Below are positions 6,083-6,902 of a stretch of 6,902 nt of DNA, one piece after another. Positions within the stretch are counted from its first letter, which is position 1, and every line of letters starts with the position of its first letter. A program made the position numbers and the translations under genes. Source of the DNA: Pseudomonadaceae bacterium UBA5811 (GTDB taxonomy: Bacteria; Pseudomonadota; Gammaproteobacteria; Pseudomonadales; Pseudomonadaceae). A model generated the notes under the pieces. That model ran no database searches, was not told the origin of the DNA, and saw only the letters and a program-made list of their open reading frames with translations. The DNA lies in assembly GCA_002417905.1 (NCBI GenBank), contig DIDB01000168.1, forward strand, positions 1 to 6,902. Reading direction: 5' to 3'.

Positions 6083-6800
6083 ATTGGCCGAGGGTCATTG
6101 CGGCCAGTCCGGGAAAGTCAGTAATCAGGCTGTCCACGCCCATCCCGGCCAGCCGGCGCATCAGGGCCGGCTCATTGACCGTCCAGACTGAAACCTGCAG
6201 CCCCTGCTGCCGGGCGCTGGCCAGCCGCTGCGGGGTACAGAGCGTCCAGTTCAGGACCAGATAGTCACAGCCGTAATGCCGGGCCACCCGGATCGGGTCC
6301 AGCCAGGCATATTCGGCCACCAGGCCCCGGGATAGCGCCGGCTCCAGCCGGTTCAGGGCGCGCAGCACCTCCCGGGAGCTGGAGGTTACGGTAATCCGCT
6401 CCTGCAGCCGGTACTGGCGGGCCAGCGTTCCGATGGCCTGTACGGTGCGGGCCGCCCGTTCCCGGGAGGCACTTTTGACTTCCAGCTGCCAGTGCTCGAA
6501 GTCGCACTGTTCAAACAGTTCTGCCAGCCGGGGCACCGGGCAGGGCTGTTTCCAGTCCGGCCCGGCGCGCCGGGCATCCAGCCGGGCCAGTTCAGCCGCG
6601 GTCCACTGGGCCACCCGGCCGCGCTGGCCGGTGGTGCGTTTCAGGGTCGGATCATGGATTACCACCAGTTCGCCATCCCGGGACAGGTGCAGGTCCAGCT
6701 CACAGCGGCGAACCCCCTGCTGCAGGCACTGGCGGAAGCTGGCCAGGGTATTTTCCGGGGCCTCGCCACGGGCTCCCCGATGTCCGTAAATCAGCGTCAA
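6081..6800 (-). CDS. Glycerophosphodiester phosphodiesterase family protein, cytoplasmic type
   Basis: GDPD enzymes cleave glycerophosphodiesters, the products of phospholipid deacylation, into glycerol-3-phosphate and an alcohol. The product is 239 residues, the usual size for cytoplasmic UgpQ-like forms, with no signal peptide. GHRGARGEAPENT (6-18) supplies the first catalytic His (H7). CELDLHLSRDGELVVIHD (33-50) supplies metal ligands E34 and D36 and the second catalytic His, H49. LEVKSAS, SVWTVNE and GVDSLITDFPG complete the TIM-barrel signature. The start is taken as TTG at 6800-6798: AAGGA lies 8 bases upstream and the protein then begins (M)TLIYGHRG like the Pseudomonas homologue as I recall it. 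The frame stays open upstream to the window end, but that part (GLSLLLGLVETAGGSR) shows no GDPD features. It converges on sthA with a shared terminator. Substrate is not determinable; I do not call it ugpQ because no ugp transport genes are near. Confidence 0.93.
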   Translation of the reverse strand: MTLIYGHRGARGEAPENTLASFRQCLQQGVRRCELDLHLSRDGELVVIHDPTLKRTTGQRGRVAQWTAAELARLDARRAGPDWKQPCPVPRLAELFEQCDFEHWQLEVKSASRERAARTVQAIGTLARQYRLQERITVTSSSREVLRALNRLEPALSRGLVAEYAWLDPIRVARHYGCDYLVLNWTLCTPQRLASARQQGLQVSVWTVNEPALMRRLAGMGVDSLITDFPGLAAMTLGQ

Positions 6801-6808
6801 TCGGGCAT

Positions 6809-6815
6809 TCCTTCT
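6809..6815 (-). promoter_or_regulatory. Ribosome binding site supporting a TTG start for the GDPD gene
   Basis: AGAAGGA (6815-6809) lies 8 bases before the TTG at 6800. An ATG at 6808-6806 is out of frame and meets a stop after three codons (ATG CCC GAT TGA), the stop overlapping the TTG. The upstream in-frame starts lack a comparable site. Confidence 0.6.
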
Positions 6816-6835
6816 GTAATCGGTGGGCTGTCGTG

Positions 6836-6902
6836 ATGCTGCCCCCTGCCGACTACCCCCTGCTGTTTCAACTAGACCGAGGAGTAGGGATAGCCCCACC
6901 CG
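6836..6902 (+). CDS. Possible 5' end of a divergent gene at the right edge (very tentative)
   Basis: An ATG at 6836 opens a frame that stays open for 22 codons to the edge (MLPPADYPLLFQLDRG then VGIAPP). It would diverge from the GDPD gene with 35 bases between the two starts. Its Shine-Dalgarno is weak (GGTGGG, about 10 bases upstream). The same bases could instead be the 3' end of a minus-strand gene, since minus frames end at stops near 6874 and 6868 after short open stretches. I do not recognise the peptide, and 67 bases cannot decide. Confidence 0.2.
   Translation, partial: MLPPADYPLLFQLDRGVGIAPP

Overview
The window looks like a chromosomal housekeeping segment of a GC-rich gammaproteobacterium near Pseudomonas and its relatives (Pseudomonadales, Marinobacter-like lineages). 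The reasons are recalled, not searched: the N-terminus of the left-hand Mfd, the SthA active-site block ([13 protein letters not shown]) and the phosphodiesterase all closely resemble the Pseudomonas aeruginosa versions as I remember them, and the gene order mfd / long GAPDH / apbE / sthA / GDPD phosphodiesterase is the one I recall around PA3002-PA2990.

Layout. 1-1446 (-) is the N-terminal 482 codons of mfd, running off the left edge. 1447-1625 is a divergent promoter region with a good sigma70 promoter for mfd and a weaker one for gap. 1626-3074 (+) is an unusually long glyceraldehyde-3-phosphate dehydrogenase with an N-terminal extension, followed by a clear intrinsic terminator. 3125-3235 holds a perfect TATAAT box and a palindrome ahead of 3236-4285 (+), an ApbE-type FMN transferase lipoprotein. 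4286-4557 is a 272-base gap containing a perfect 22-bp inverted repeat and a second hairpin against the sthA Shine-Dalgarno. 4558-5952 (+) is the soluble transhydrogenase sthA. A bidirectional terminator separates it from the convergent 6081-6800 (-) glycerophosphodiester phosphodiesterase. The last 100 bases are upstream sequence of that gene and possibly the edge of another gene.

How the genes may fit together. The GAPDH has Arg-Lys-Ser-Ser where NAD-specific enzymes carry an Asp, so it may use NADP(H); SthA, two genes on, interconverts NADPH and NADH. This suggests a redox and gluconeogenesis theme beside the unrelated DNA-repair gene mfd. ApbE stands where P. aeruginosa has it at the end of the nqr operon, but no nqr subunit or nqrM is visible here, so its flavoprotein client must be encoded elsewhere.

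I see no CRISPR array, phage, transposase or tRNA, and no convincing new multi-gene system. The unexplained signals are non-coding: the 22-bp inverted repeat, an inverted repeat over the gap promoter, and the sthA leader hairpin.
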